Shown in pieces: positions 9,492 to 18,360 of a stretch of 64,000 nt of DNA; the stretch's first letter is position 1, and each line of letters starts with the position of its first letter. The position numbers were made by a program, and so were the translations under genes. The stretch lies in NCBI GenBank assembly GCA_042088665.1, contig JBELMB010000001.1:124001-188000 (forward strand), given 5' to 3'. Below the pieces are notes generated by a model. It was not told the origin of the DNA and ran no database searches. It worked only from the letters and a program-made list of their open reading frames with translations. Origin of the DNA: JBELMB01 sp042088665 (GTDB taxonomy: Bacteria; Pseudomonadota; Alphaproteobacteria; Rhodobacterales; Rhodobacteraceae).

Positions 9492-10406
9492 ATGCTTCGT
9501 GTCTCCGTCATGGCTGTGGTGGCCATGCTTTCCGTTACCCCACCCGCGCTGGCCCAAGGCCGCGAAGTGCTGGGGCATGGCCGGTTGAGCACAAATGACC
9601 TCTTGGGGGATTTTGGGGATCGCTGGCAGACGGGATCCGTCATTTCGTCACGTGTTGTGGCCCGGGGCTGGACCGGGATCCTGCCGTCCAAGCCGTTTGA
9701 CCTGTTGGAGTACCGTCTCGGCGGGCAGGTGATGTCACCCGAATTCCTGCGCGTGCCTGCACCAGGGGACCGTCCTTTTGCGGGGGCGCTGTCGCTGGGT
9801 CTGCACACGCATTTCTTGCGCGGCCGAACAGAGTTTGCGCTGGGCGCTGATGTCGTTGCAACCGGCGCGCAGACCGGATTGGGCGATCTGCAGACCGCCA
9901 TTCATGATGGGCTGGGTGTCATTCCGGCCTCCAAGGCTGTGCTGTCGAACCAGGTGGAAAATGGCGTGCATCCCACGCTGGTCACCGAGGCCGGGCGGAC
10001 CTTTTCCCTTGGGGGTCAGGCGGTCGTACGTCCCTTTGCCGAGGCACGCTGGGGGGTGGAAACACTGGCGCGCATCGGTGCGGATGTGACCATCGGCGCC
10101 GTTGGCCAAGGTGAGTTGTTGGTGCGTGATCCCGTCACCGGTCAACGTTATCGTTCTGTTACCAACCCTCTGGCAGGGTTCAGTTATGTGTTTGGCGCCG
10201 ATGTGGCGCATGTGGACAGTTCCGTGTTTCTGCCCAGTTCCAAGGGCGTTGTCATGACCGAAACGCGCAACCGCGTGCGGGCCGGTCTGCATTGGCAAAA
10301 CGATGACAAGGCGGCCTTCTACGGCGTGACCTGGTTGTCGGAAGAATTCGAGGCGCAAGACAGTGGCCAGGTGGTTGGCTCAGTGCGTCTGAACTTGAGT
10401 TTTTGA
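9492..10406 (+). CDS. Lipid A 3'-O-deacylase LpxR-like outer-membrane protein (DUF2219)
   Basis: A 304-residue protein with an N-terminal signal peptide (MLRVSVMAVVAMLS, cleavage after ALAQG region). The family's signature pair is visible: STNDLLGDFGDRWQTGS near the N-terminus and GDRPFAGALSLG further on. The alternating pattern of short hydrophobic stretches and the terminal Phe (RLNLSF) fit an outer-membrane beta barrel. LpxR proteins remove the 3' acyl chains of lipid A in a calcium-dependent way; activity here is inferred. The ATG at 9492 has GAGG six bases upstream. It is divergent from the KDO operon, so lipopolysaccharide synthesis and remodelling genes sit side by side. Confidence 0.78.
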   Translation: MLRVSVMAVVAMLSVTPPALAQGREVLGHGRLSTNDLLGDFGDRWQTGSVISSRVVARGWTGILPSKPFDLLEYRLGGQVMSPEFLRVPAPGDRPFAGALSLGLHTHFLRGRTEFALGADVVATGAQTGLGDLQTAIHDGLGVIPASKAVLSNQVENGVHPTLVTEAGRTFSLGGQAVVRPFAEARWGVETLARIGADVTIGAVGQGELLVRDPVTGQRYRSVTNPLAGFSYVFGADVAHVDSSVFLPSSKGVVMTETRNRVRAGLHWQNDDKAAFYGVTWLSEEFEAQDSGQVVGSVRLNLSF

Positions 10407-10509
10407 TTCTGTCACGGGTTGTGTGGTCAACAATTACGCGCGGATCGATTGAGTGGTATAGAGATGGTCTCGAAAGTATAGTCTCTGTATGCAGGTCCGG
10501 GCAAATTCG

Positions 10510-10524
10510 TTAATATATCGTTAA
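10510..10524 (+). promoter_or_regulatory. CtrA-type binding box upstream of the Hint-domain gene
   Basis: The sequence TTAA-TATATCG-TTAA matches the full alphaproteobacterial CtrA consensus TTAA-N7-TTAA exactly, 42 bases before the Hint gene ATG. It lies in an AT-rich stretch unlike the surrounding coding DNA. CtrA control of the gene is an inference from the motif. Confidence 0.6.
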
Positions 10525-10565
10525 TGAATACACGAATAACGTGTGAGTAGGCAGGATATACAGGT

Positions 10566-11630
10566 ATGGGAACGGGCTATCGGGGCACGTTCGTCATCTC
10601 CTGGTCGCAGACGGATATAGACGGTCTCGAGGCCGCACCCACGTCTGCACTGACCGTCGGGGCCGCTTGGTCCTGGCGCGGGGAACCGGTGCGGGTCGAT
10701 GGCCCGTCCTCGGTGCTCAGGCTTGACCAGGCCGATGGCGAGGCAGATTTGCGCAGACGCGCCGCACGCATGGTGCGGCGTCTGGTTGGGGCGGCGGTGA
10801 CGCAAACCGCACGCCCGGATGAGGTCGAGGTCGAGCACCCCCTGACCGACTCCAGTTTTGTCGTGACGGATGGTGCACAAAGCTACACGGTGACCTTGAT
10901 CGAGGTGGGACGCGGGGCACGGCCCCTGCTGATGTTCCTCGACGAAATCCCGCCCGCGGGCCGGGACCTGTGGATCGTGCATCACAATCTGGACCCGGTC
11001 GGCAGCCATGCCAGCGGAGAGCAAGCCAGCGGCGTCATCTGTTTCACGCCGGGCACGCGGATCCGGACGCCTCATGGCCCGATCCTTGTCGAAGATCTGC
11101 GCGAAGGCGACATGGTTCAGACCAAGGACAGCGGTCCCCAGGAAATCCAGTGGATCGGGTCGCGCCGGATGACGGGCGCCCGTCTCTTTGCGATGCCCAA
11201 GCTGCGCCCGATCCGCATCCGGCCCGGCGCTTTTGGCATAGGCGAACCGGACGAGGAATTCCTCGTGTCTCCCGAACATCGTATGGTGGTCAAAGGGGTC
11301 GTCGCGCGGGCCCTGTTCAACACGCCCGAAGTCCTCGTGGCCGCGCGTGATCTCGTGAACGGGGACTCCGTGCGCCTCGACACACACGCCAAGGAAGTGA
11401 CCTATGTGCACCTCCTCTTGCCCCGGCACGAAGTGCTGTTCGCGAACGGTGTGGAAACCGAGAGCTTTCACCCGGCAAACACGGCATTTTCCACCATCGG
11501 CGAAGAAGACCGTGCGCGCTTGTTGTTGCGGTTGCCGCAGGCGGGAGAGAACCCGCATACATACGGGTCTTATGCACGCCGCAACCTGTCGAGTTCAGAA
11601 GCGGCGATCCTCTTGCATGAGGCGGCCTGA
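10566..11630 (+). CDS. Hint (Hedgehog/intein) domain-containing protein
   Basis: A 354-residue protein. The first 158 residues have no family I recognise. A Hint domain starts at Cys159 in GVICFTPGTRIRTPHG, followed by ILVEDLREGDMV and IQWIGSRRM, then the block FLVSPEHRMVV and the terminal part with HEVLFANGVETESFHP. Such proteins are common and multicopy in Rhodobacteraceae, and their function is unsettled; self-cleavage at the Cys is possible. There is no downstream extein. ATG at 10566 has AGGA at 10553-10556. A CtrA-type box precedes it, suggesting control together with cell-cycle, motility or gene-transfer functions. Confidence 0.85.
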   Translation: MGTGYRGTFVISWSQTDIDGLEAAPTSALTVGAAWSWRGEPVRVDGPSSVLRLDQADGEADLRRRAARMVRRLVGAAVTQTARPDEVEVEHPLTDSSFVVTDGAQSYTVTLIEVGRGARPLLMFLDEIPPAGRDLWIVHHNLDPVGSHASGEQASGVICFTPGTRIRTPHGPILVEDLREGDMVQTKDSGPQEIQWIGSRRMTGARLFAMPKLRPIRIRPGAFGIGEPDEEFLVSPEHRMVVKGVVARALFNTPEVLVAARDLVNGDSVRLDTHAKEVTYVHLLLPRHEVLFANGVETESFHPANTAFSTIGEEDRARLLLRLPQAGENPHTYGSYARRNLSSSEAAILLHEAA

Positions 11631-11913
11631 AGCAACACTGCGGGTCGCGAAAAGGAAACAGGCTAAGGCGGCGTTTGCACAATGGCGATTTGCGTTGGAT
11701 TGCCGGCTGGGATCATCGCAAACGGCCGAGTTTCGCATCAGATCGCAGGCCAAACGGCTGTGCTTTGCCAGTGCGCCCTCAGACCGCGTCGACATCCCTC
11801 TCCCTACCGCCCTTTATTCTTGGGCGATTCGGATAAATTATTGCTAACACATCCAGAAAATCCGCAGGTCCGTCGGCGTGACGGGGTCTCCGACGCCTTG
11901 ACAGAGCACAGCG

Positions 11914-12408
11914 TCAGTCGCGGATTTCGCTCGGTTTTACACCCCACATTGCGCGCTTGGGCGCCCATCCGCGATACCCTGCCGCTGTCACGCGGCACCA
12001 ATTCAGGCCGCACTCCCCCAAACGCGCAATCACGCCGCGTTCCAGACGGGCATTGATCTGGCTGTTGGCGTCAGGGCGTTGGTACAGCGCAAGCAAATCT
12101 TCTTCGACAATCACCGTGCGCACGCCGGACAAGAGCGCGTAATGCACCCAACCGCCGGCGCCGTCGCGGTCGCGCACGCGGCGCCAATGGCCGTGCTCTG
12201 CCGTGACCTCCAGCGGCATGTCGCGCCGCTTGAACACCCAGTCGATGCGGTGGCTCAAGGAGGGGCCTCGGCGCACGTTGCCCTCGGTGGTTTTCAGCGA
12301 AACATACCGCGGCATCGGCAGGTTGGTGACGGGGCCGCGCTCTGCGGACAACACGAGGGATGGCAAAAGAAGCAACGCGATCAGCGTCGTGATGAATGAT
12401 CTTGTCAT
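11914..12408 (-). CDS. Exported SH3-domain protein
   Basis: A 164-residue protein with an N-terminal signal peptide (MTRSFITTLIALLLLPSLVLS). After it come two bacterial SH3-like segments: the first around YVSLKTTEGNVRRGPSLSHRIDWVF to GGWVHYALLSG, the second around LALYQRPDANSQINARLERGV to GYRGWAPKRAMWGV. This matches the DUF1058/SH3_4 type seen across alphaproteobacteria, presumed to bind cell-wall components in the periplasm. It is divergent from the dehydrogenase gene that starts at 12510. Confidence 0.86.
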   Translation of the reverse strand: MTRSFITTLIALLLLPSLVLSAERGPVTNLPMPRYVSLKTTEGNVRRGPSLSHRIDWVFKRRDMPLEVTAEHGHWRRVRDRDGAGGWVHYALLSGVRTVIVEEDLLALYQRPDANSQINARLERGVIARLGECGLNWCRVTAAGYRGWAPKRAMWGVKPSEIRD

Positions 12409-12509
12409 GGGCCTGCTCGATTAAATGCGGCGGGGTTCTTGTGCCCCGTCCTGTCATGCCTCAGGTTAGCGCAAAGAGCGCCTTTGGGAGAAGCTTGGGG
12501 AGAGCATAG

Positions 12510-13496
12510 ATGCCATCAAAACGTCTGAGTGTTGTTGTGACGCGACGCTTGCCTGAAGTGGTGGAAACCCGCTTGTCGGAGTTGTTCGACGTCAAGCTGC
12601 GCAGTGACGACACGCCGATGTCCCGCGATGCCCTCGTTGAGGCCGTGCGCGATGCGGATGTGCTGGTGCCGACGGTGACCGATCAGATCGACGCTGGGCT
12701 GATTGGACAGGCGGGGGACCGGCTAAAGTTGATTGCCAACTACGGGGCTGGCTTTGACCATATCGATGTCTCTACCGCGCGGTCCCGGGGCATTCTCGTC
12801 TCGAACACGCCCGGTGTGGTGACTGATGATACCGCAGATATGGTCATGGCCCTGATGCTGGGCGTGACGCGACGCCTGCAAGAAGGGCTGAACGTCATGC
12901 AGGACGGCAGCTGGCAAGGCTGGGCGCCCACGTCGTTTCTGGGCGGGCGGCTTGGCGGCAAACGGCTAGGCATTCTCGGGATGGGCCGCATCGGGCAGGC
13001 TGTGGCGCGCCGCGCTTCTGCCTTTGGCATGCAGATCCACTATCACAACCGTCGCCGTTTGCGCCCCGAGGTCGAGGAACAGATGGAGGCCACCTTTTGG
13101 GAAAGCCTCGACCAGATGGTTGCCCGTATGGATGTGATCAGTGTGAATTGTCCCTCGACCCCGTCGACCTTTCACCTGCTGAATGCGCGCCGCCTGCAAT
13201 TGATGAAGCGCAACGCCGTGATCGTGAACACCTCGCGCGGGGAAGTGATCGACGAGAACGCTCTCGTGCGGGTGCTGAAGTCGCAGCAACTGGCCGGCGC
13301 TGGGCTGGACGTCTACGAGCACGGGCATCGCGGCAACCCGGAACTGCGGGCCATGCCGAATGTGGTGATGTTGCCGCACATGGGATCTGCCACGCGCGAG
13401 GGTCGCGTGGAAATGGGTGAGAAAGTGATCATCAACGTCAAGACCTATGCCGATGGGCACCGCCCACCGGACCAGGTCTTGCCTGCAATGCTCTAG
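12510..13496 (+). CDS. D-2-hydroxyacid dehydrogenase (glyoxylate/hydroxypyruvate reductase type)
   Basis: A 328-residue NAD(P)-dependent oxidoreductase. The Rossmann motif is LGILGMGRIGQAVARRA. The substrate and catalytic parts are NYGAGFDHID, NTSRGEVIDENAL with Arg, the conserved Glu region DVYEHG, and the catalytic His in VMLPHMGSAT. The start at 12510 has GGGGAGAG upstream. The sequence resembles GyaR/glyoxylate reductases of Rhodobacteraceae, but exact substrate (glyoxylate, hydroxypyruvate, other 2-keto acids) cannot be decided from sequence. Confidence 0.92.
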   Translation: MPSKRLSVVVTRRLPEVVETRLSELFDVKLRSDDTPMSRDALVEAVRDADVLVPTVTDQIDAGLIGQAGDRLKLIANYGAGFDHIDVSTARSRGILVSNTPGVVTDDTADMVMALMLGVTRRLQEGLNVMQDGSWQGWAPTSFLGGRLGGKRLGILGMGRIGQAVARRASAFGMQIHYHNRRRLRPEVEEQMEATFWESLDQMVARMDVISVNCPSTPSTFHLLNARRLQLMKRNAVIVNTSRGEVIDENALVRVLKSQQLAGAGLDVYEHGHRGNPELRAMPNVVMLPHMGSATREGRVEMGEKVIINVKTYADGHRPPDQVLPAML

Positions 13497-13574
13497 ACCC
13501 GGTTCGAATCCCTTTTCCGGTTCTCCAACACATGATTGAATGATGCTCTGATCAAGCAATCATGGAGTGATGTG

Positions 13575-15362
13575 ATGCGCAGTTTGGGAGGGATCGCCGT
13601 GATGTGTGTCCTGGCCACCGGGGCCTGGGCACAGCAATCTGCGGATGGTGTGGATCCAGAGCAGGAGGGCCTCGCCGCGGGTGGCTTTGAGGTGATTTCC
13701 GACGAGGTCGCGCACTCTTTGGCGGCAAAGTCTGCCGGAAAGCCAGTGGCCGCCCAGAAATGGATGGTCGCCGCCGCCAACCCCCATGCGGTTCAGGCCG
13801 GGGCGGATGTTCTGCGTGCGGGCGGCACCGCGGCGGATGCCATGGTCGCGGTTCAGGCCATGCTGGGTCTGGTTGAGCCGCAAAGCTCGGGGCTTGGCGG
13901 CGGAGCCTTTCTTGTCTGGCATGATGGCGAAACGGGTGAGATCACGACCCTTGACGGACGCGAAACAGCGCCGCTTGCCGCCACGCCGCGCCTGTTCCAG
14001 ACGGCGCAGGGCGAGCGCATGGGTTTTTGGGATGCGGTGATCGGCGGGCGCTCTGTTGGGACACCGGGCACGCCCGCGCTGATGGAAGCGGCGCACGCCA
14101 AATGGGGCAAGGCCGCGTGGTCCGGCCTTTTTGACCCGACGATCGCGCTGGCCGAAGAGGGGTTCACCGTTTCACCAAGGCTGGCAGGCCTCGTCGCAGG
14201 AGGGGCGGAACGCCTTGCCCGTCATGCGTCGACCGCGGCTTACTTTCTGCCCGAAGGCACGCCGGTTGCCGCGGGCGACACGCTCTTAAATCCTGATTAT
14301 GCCAATGTTCTCAAAGCAATCGCTGCAAATGGGGCCGAGGCATTCTACACTGGTGAGATTGCGCAGGGCATCGTCGATACGGTGCAGGGTTTTGCCGAGA
14401 ACCCTGGATTTCTCAGCATGCAAGATCTCGCTCTCTACAAGGTACCGGAGCGTCCCGCGGTCTGCGCCACGTTCCGCGGGCATGAGGTTTGCGGGATGGG
14501 GCCGCCGTCCTCCGGGGCGCTGACCGTGGGCCAGATCCTCGGGATGCTGGACAGTTTTAAACCGGGCGCGGCGGACGATCCCCAGACATGGCGGCGGATC
14601 GGAGATGCCTCCCGCCTCGCTTTTGCGGATCGCGGGCGCTACATGGCCGACAGCGATTTCGTCCCCATGCCGACCAAGGGCCTGGTCGACCCGGCCTATC
14701 TGGCTCAGCGGGCAGAGGCCTTGACCGCAGATAGCGCCCTGACCGAAGTTGTCCCCGGCGACCCGGCCTGGGACCATGCGATGCTTTGGGCCGATGACGA
14801 GAGCCTTGAGCTGCCGTCGACGTCTCATATCTCGATCGTCGACCAATACGGAAATGCGCTTTCGATGACGACCACCATCGAGAACGGCTTTGGCTCGCGC
14901 CTGATGACGCAGGGGTTCCTGCTGAACAACGAGCTGACGGATTTCTCTTTCCGGTCGCACCGCGACGGGGTGGCGATTGCCAATGCTGTGGCCCCGGGCA
15001 AGCGGCCGCGGTCGTCCATGAGCCCGACCATCGTGCGCAAGGACGGCGCGCCGGTGCTTGTGGTGGGCTCGCCCGGCGGGTCGCGGATCATTGGTTACAC
15101 AGCAAAGACCATCATTGCGCATCTGGACTGGGGCATGGACGTTCAGGCGGCAGTGAGCCTGCCGCACGCGGTCAATCGGTTTGGCACCTATGACCTCGAG
15201 AAGGGCACAGCGTTCGAAGCCTTGCAAGCGCCGCTGGAGGCGATGGGCTTTGAGGTCAATCTGCGTGGCCTGACCTCTGGTCTGCATGCGATATCCATTG
15301 GGCCGGATGGCCTGTTGGGGGGCGCGGATCCGCGTCGCGAAGGCATCGCGCTGGGCGAATGA
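13575..15362 (+). CDS. ggt: Gamma-glutamyltransferase (secreted)
   Basis: A 595-residue precursor with a signal peptide (MRSLGGIAVMCVLATGAWAQ). Gamma-glutamyltransferases hydrolyse or transfer the gamma-glutamyl group of glutathione in the periplasm after self-cleavage. The large-subunit region shows AADAMVAVQAMLGLVEPQ and GGGAFLVWHDG. The processing and catalytic Thr is residue 416 (codon 14820-14822) in PSTSHISIVD, followed by MTTTIENGFGS. The C-terminal part has GSPGGSRIIGYT. The second Thr of the usual TTH motif is Ser here, a tolerated change. Start ATG at 13575 has GGAG seven bases upstream and starts the signal peptide; an earlier in-frame ATG at 13536 would precede it. A terminator follows. 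Confidence 0.93.
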   Translation: MRSLGGIAVMCVLATGAWAQQSADGVDPEQEGLAAGGFEVISDEVAHSLAAKSAGKPVAAQKWMVAAANPHAVQAGADVLRAGGTAADAMVAVQAMLGLVEPQSSGLGGGAFLVWHDGETGEITTLDGRETAPLAATPRLFQTAQGERMGFWDAVIGGRSVGTPGTPALMEAAHAKWGKAAWSGLFDPTIALAEEGFTVSPRLAGLVAGGAERLARHASTAAYFLPEGTPVAAGDTLLNPDYANVLKAIAANGAEAFYTGEIAQGIVDTVQGFAENPGFLSMQDLALYKVPERPAVCATFRGHEVCGMGPPSSGALTVGQILGMLDSFKPGAADDPQTWRRIGDASRLAFADRGRYMADSDFVPMPTKGLVDPAYLAQRAEALTADSALTEVVPGDPAWDHAMLWADDESLELPSTSHISIVDQYGNALSMTTTIENGFGSRLMTQGFLLNNELTDFSFRSHRDGVAIANAVAPGKRPRSSMSPTIVRKDGAPVLVVGSPGGSRIIGYTAKTIIAHLDWGMDVQAAVSLPHAVNRFGTYDLEKGTAFEALQAPLEAMGFEVNLRGLTSGLHAISIGPDGLLGGADPRREGIALGE

Positions 15363-15389
15363 CCCTGCGGCGGGCCGTTTCCAAATAGC

Positions 15390-15422
15390 AACGGGCGGCC
15401 AGAGCCGCCCGTTCCACGTTTT
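15390..15422 (+). terminator. Strong hairpin between ggt and a convergent small gene, likely bidirectional
   Basis: A perfect 10-bp stem AACGGGCGGC/GCCGCCCGTT (15390-15399 and 15404-15413) with a CAGA loop, followed by a CACGTTTTCC tract on the plus strand. It sits 28 bases after the ggt stop and before the convergent small secreted-protein gene, so it can terminate both. Confidence 0.75.
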
Positions 15423-15455
15423 CCTCCCGGTCGCCTTGCGACCAGTCGGCGTTGG

Positions 15456-15707
15456 TTACTGCCCGGCCTTGCGCAAGATGTTGTTGATCATCGAGCGCTT
15501 TTCGCTCTCGGTGTCGCCGGAGTTCTGGATGGAGACGATGCGGTTGATGTCGGCGATGGTCAGGTTCGACATGCCGCCCACGTCCATCTGCATCCGGCTC
15601 AGGTCGTTGAACAGGGCGCCGGTGAGCGCGTTCAGTTCCTGCTGCATGGCGGTCGCGGGAATGGCTGTGGTGATGATCAGGGCTGCGGCTGTCAGGGTGC
15701 GTTTCAT
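15456..15707 (-). CDS. Small secreted hypothetical protein (83 aa)
   Basis: An 83-residue protein starting with a clear signal peptide (MKRTLTAAALIITTAIPATAM). The mature part is short, helical in character and Asn/Ser-rich (ELNALTGALFNDLSRM, then DINRIVSIQNSGDTESEKRS). No known domain is recognised. ATG at 15707 has AGAGGA about eight bases upstream. The upstream region is unusually AT-rich, so its promoter lies there. It is convergent with ggt across a shared hairpin. Function unknown. Confidence 0.7.
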   Translation of the reverse strand: MKRTLTAAALIITTAIPATAMQQELNALTGALFNDLSRMQMDVGGMSNLTIADINRIVSIQNSGDTESEKRSMINNILRKAGQ

Positions 15708-16023
15708 GGTGTTTTCCTCTCAGGAGCATTTCTCCAACCCGGTATTGAGTTGGTATGTGTAAATTGTCCCAGAAAGCGCTGATCGTGAAATGACAAAACC
15801 CTCACAGAATAAAGGGTGCTATGTGAATTGAAATAATGGCAATGGTTCCTGGAAGTTGAAGTTTCATATTCTGAGAAATATTTAAGACATTGAAAAATAT
15901 ATGTAAAAAATGAAACTTTGTTGATACCTTCGAGAGATTCTGAGAGGGAATCTTGTTCAAATTACAATATTACCAAGGGTCAACAAAATGTGGTTCAAAG
16001 AGATATGTTATCTGGAATAAATT
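15708..16023. other. AT-rich intergenic pocket
   Basis: About 316 bases with much lower GC than the rest of the window (runs such as TTGAAAAATATATG around 15890). No credible gene is visible on either strand. The low-GC block lies just upstream of the small secreted-protein gene on the minus strand and downstream of msrB, so it likely carries a promoter for the former. No inverted repeats of an insertion element were seen. Confidence 0.5.
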
Positions 16024-16052
16024 AGGCCCCCGTCCTGAAAAGACGAGGGCCT
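16024..16052 (-). terminator. Terminator hairpin downstream of msrB
   Basis: The near-perfect stem AGGCCCTCGTC/GACGGGGGCCT (minus-strand sense, 10 of 11 pairs) with a CTTTTCAG-type loop lies about 48 bases after the msrB stop. On the minus strand it is followed by TAATTTATT, giving a modest U-rich tail. Confidence 0.65.
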
Positions 16053-16099
16053 CGGTTGGGATGAGAGGATCGGAGATGGCCGGTATTTGGCGGCTCTTG

Positions 16100-16618
16100 T
16101 TACGCCTCTTTGAAAACAAGGGCGCTACCATTGATACAGTGCAGGGTCGTCCCTTTCACGGTGAGGACATGGCCCAGATGGCTGCCGCAGCGGCGACAGT
16201 GCGCCTCGATCACGGGACGTTCGGATCCCATGCCGCCAAAGATGTCCTGCCCGGTCAGGATGCTGTTCTCTTCGGCCAGGTGAAAAAAGGCCCAGCCAAT
16301 GTCGTCATGCTGCGTCTTGGTCGCGGAGGAAAACACCGGCAAGTCGCAGCCCTTGCACTGATAGATGCCTGAAGCGGTTTCAAAGACGTTGATATTGGAG
16401 TGCGGGACCTCTGTGCCGCCTTCGCGCAGCACGAAATGCTCTTCGTCCGTGAGCCGTGCGCGCCATTCGGCATCGGTGCGGGTCACTTCGTATGGAAAGC
16501 TGTCAGAGGCGGCGGTGCCAGCGAGGGCGGGCAGGCCGAGGCTGGCCGGAACCAGCGTGATCGGGACAAGAGAGGCGGAGCCGAGGAAGGCGCGGCGCGA
16601 AGGGAGAGGGCGGGTCAT
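16100..16618 (-). CDS. msrB: Tat-exported peptide-methionine (R)-S-oxide reductase MsrB
   Basis: A 172-residue protein. The N-terminus has a twin-arginine signal (PSRRAFLGSASLVPI). The MsrB domain shows paired zinc cysteines (CKGCDLPVF and CRRCGSHLGH) and the catalytic Cys in HCINGSALVF, matching the RYCINSASL-type motif. It repairs oxidised methionine in periplasmic proteins. ATG at 16618 is chosen because it starts the Tat peptide and has AAGGA about nine bases upstream. Export by Tat indicates folding or cofactor loading in the cytoplasm before transport. Confidence 0.93.
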   Translation of the reverse strand: MTRPLPSRRAFLGSASLVPITLVPASLGLPALAGTAASDSFPYEVTRTDAEWRARLTDEEHFVLREGGTEVPHSNINVFETASGIYQCKGCDLPVFSSATKTQHDDIGWAFFHLAEENSILTGQDIFGGMGSERPVIEAHCRRCGSHLGHVLTVKGTTLHCINGSALVFKEA

Positions 16619-16702
16619 GAGGGATATCCTTGGTTGCTGACGCCTCGAGGGTACGGGGTGTCCCGCTCTCAAACATCCGAACTCTGCGTCAGAAACGGCA
16701 CA

Positions 16703-16724
16703 CGCCCGATCTCGGGATCGGGCG
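16703..16724 (-). terminator. Candidate terminator downstream of leuA
   Basis: A perfect 9-bp stem CGCCCGATC/GATCGGGCG with a 4-base loop lies 25 bases after the leuA stop on the minus strand. The sequence after it (TGTGCCGTTTCT) is only weakly T-rich, so termination is likely but not certain. Confidence 0.5.
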
Positions 16725-16749
16725 CGCTCTGTCATGCGTGAGGCATGTT

Positions 16750-18345
16750 TCAGCCGATGTCCTTGTAGGAAATCTCGCGCGCGTCGGCACCCGGTCCGAC
16801 GCGGTCGCGACGGGTGATGAGCCGGTTCAGTGCCTGAATATAGGCCAGCGCCGAGGCAACCACCGTGTCGGTGTTGGCCGACTGGCCTGTCGCGATGACC
16901 CCGTCCTCCTCGAGCCGGACGGAAACCGTGGCCTGTGCATCCGTGCCCTCGGTGACCGCGCTGACCTGATACAGTTGCAGCCGCGCCTTGTTGGGGTGCA
17001 ATTTGCGGATCGCCTTGAAGGAGGCATCGACCGGGCCGTCCCCCTGACTGTCGGCGCTGTGCTCTGCGCCGCCCACTTCCATCTCGATCTGGGCTTCGGC
17101 GGGGCCGCCGGTGCCGCAGATCACCTTGAGGTTCACCAGTTCCAGCGCCTCGTCTTCGCCTTCGCCAGATGTCGAGACCAGCGCGAGGATGTCGTCGTCA
17201 AAGACCTCCTTCTTGCGATCGGCGAGTTCCTTGAACCGGACAAAGATGTCCTTGAGCTGGTTGTCGCCCACCTCGATCCCGAGATCCTTGAGTTTGGCCC
17301 GCAAGGCCGCACGACCGGAGTGTTTGCCAAGCGGCAGCGAGGTGCCGGCGATGCCCACATCTTCCGGGCGCATGATCTCGAAGGTTTCGGCGTTCTTGAG
17401 CATGCCGTCCTGATGGATGCCGCTTTCGTGGGCAAAGGCGTTCTTGCCGACGATGGCCTTGTTGAACTGCACCGCAAAGCCGGAGACGGTCGAGACCCGG
17501 CGCGAGATATGCATGATCTTTTTCGTGTCGATGCCGGTGTAGAAGGGCATGATATCGCTGCGCACCTTGAGCGCCATGACCACCTCTTCGAGGGCGGTGT
17601 TGCCGGCGCGCTCACCCAGGCCGTTGATGGTGCATTCGATCTGCCGTGCACCGCCTGCGACGGCGGCAAGGGAGTTCGCGGTCGCCATGCCGAGGTCATT
17701 GTGACAATGGGTGGCAAAGATCACATCGCCGGCGCCGGGCACCTCGTTGATCAGGCGGCGGATCAGGTCGGCGCTTTCCACCGGGGCGGTATAGCCAACC
17801 GTATCGGGGATGTTGATGGTCGAGGCACCTGCCTTGATCGCGATCTCGACCACGCGGGCGAGATAGTCCCATTCCGTCCGGGTGGCATCCATCGGCGACC
17901 ATTGCACATTGTCACACAAGTTGCGGGCACGTGTGACGGACTGTTCGATCACATCCGCCATCTCGTCCATGGTCAGGTTCGGAATGGCCCGGTGCAACGG
18001 CGACGTGCCGATAAAGGTGTGGATGCGTGGGCGTTGGGCGTGTTTGACCGCCTCCCAGCAGCGGTCGATGTCCGCATCCCGCGCCCGTGCCAGCCCGCAA
18101 ATCACCGCATTGCGGGAGCGTTCGGCGATTTCCGACACGGCGCGAAAATCCCCTTCGGAGGCGATGGGAAATCCCGCCTCGATGATGTCGACACCCATGT
18201 CGTCGAGCAGCTCGGCGATCTCCAGCTTTTCGTCATGGGTCATGGTTGCGCCGGGGCTTTGTTCACCATCGCGCAGGGTGGTGTCAAAGATGACGACCTT
18301 GTCTTTGGTCGCGTCGGAGGCGGTGTTCTGGGCTGTATCAGTCAT
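16750..18345 (-). CDS. leuA: 2-isopropylmalate synthase LeuA
   Basis: A 531-residue enzyme that condenses acetyl-CoA with 2-ketoisovalerate, the first step of leucine synthesis. The catalytic TIM barrel has [15 protein letters not shown] near the N-terminus, [16 protein letters not shown] (metal-binding His pair) and the [11 protein letters not shown] segment. A C-terminal regulatory domain of about 130 residues (from [13 protein letters not shown] to [11 protein letters not shown]) is the leucine feedback site of full-length LeuA. It lies 15 bases after a cupin gene and downstream of a leucine-rich leader peptide, so it appears controlled by attenuation as well as feedback. Confidence 0.96.
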   Translation of the reverse strand: MTDTAQNTASDATKDKVVIFDTTLRDGEQSPGATMTHDEKLEIAELLDDMGVDIIEAGFPIASEGDFRAVSEIAERSRNAVICGLARARDADIDRCWEAVKHAQRPRIHTFIGTSPLHRAIPNLTMDEMADVIEQSVTRARNLCDNVQWSPMDATRTEWDYLARVVEIAIKAGASTINIPDTVGYTAPVESADLIRRLINEVPGAGDVIFATHCHNDLGMATANSLAAVAGGARQIECTINGLGERAGNTALEEVVMALKVRSDIMPFYTGIDTKKIMHISRRVSTVSGFAVQFNKAIVGKNAFAHESGIHQDGMLKNAETFEIMRPEDVGIAGTSLPLGKHSGRAALRAKLKDLGIEVGDNQLKDIFVRFKELADRKKEVFDDDILALVSTSGEGEDEALELVNLKVICGTGGPAEAQIEMEVGGAEHSADSQGDGPVDASFKAIRKLHPNKARLQLYQVSAVTEGTDAQATVSVRLEEDGVIATGQSANTDTVVASALAYIQALNRLITRRDRVGPGADAREISYKDIG

Positions 18346-18360
18346 GGCTTGGTCTTTCAG

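Noticed and set aside
9090..9598. Short open frames in the kdsD-lpxR gap
   Set aside because: No domain, signal peptide or ribosome site supports them.
13496..13530. A tRNA-like GGTTCGAATCCC followed by ...TCTCCA after the dehydrogenase stop
   Set aside because: The T-arm stem does not pair and there is no matching acceptor or anticodon arm upstream, where the sequence is coding. It is probably coincidence, not a tRNA or an attachment site.
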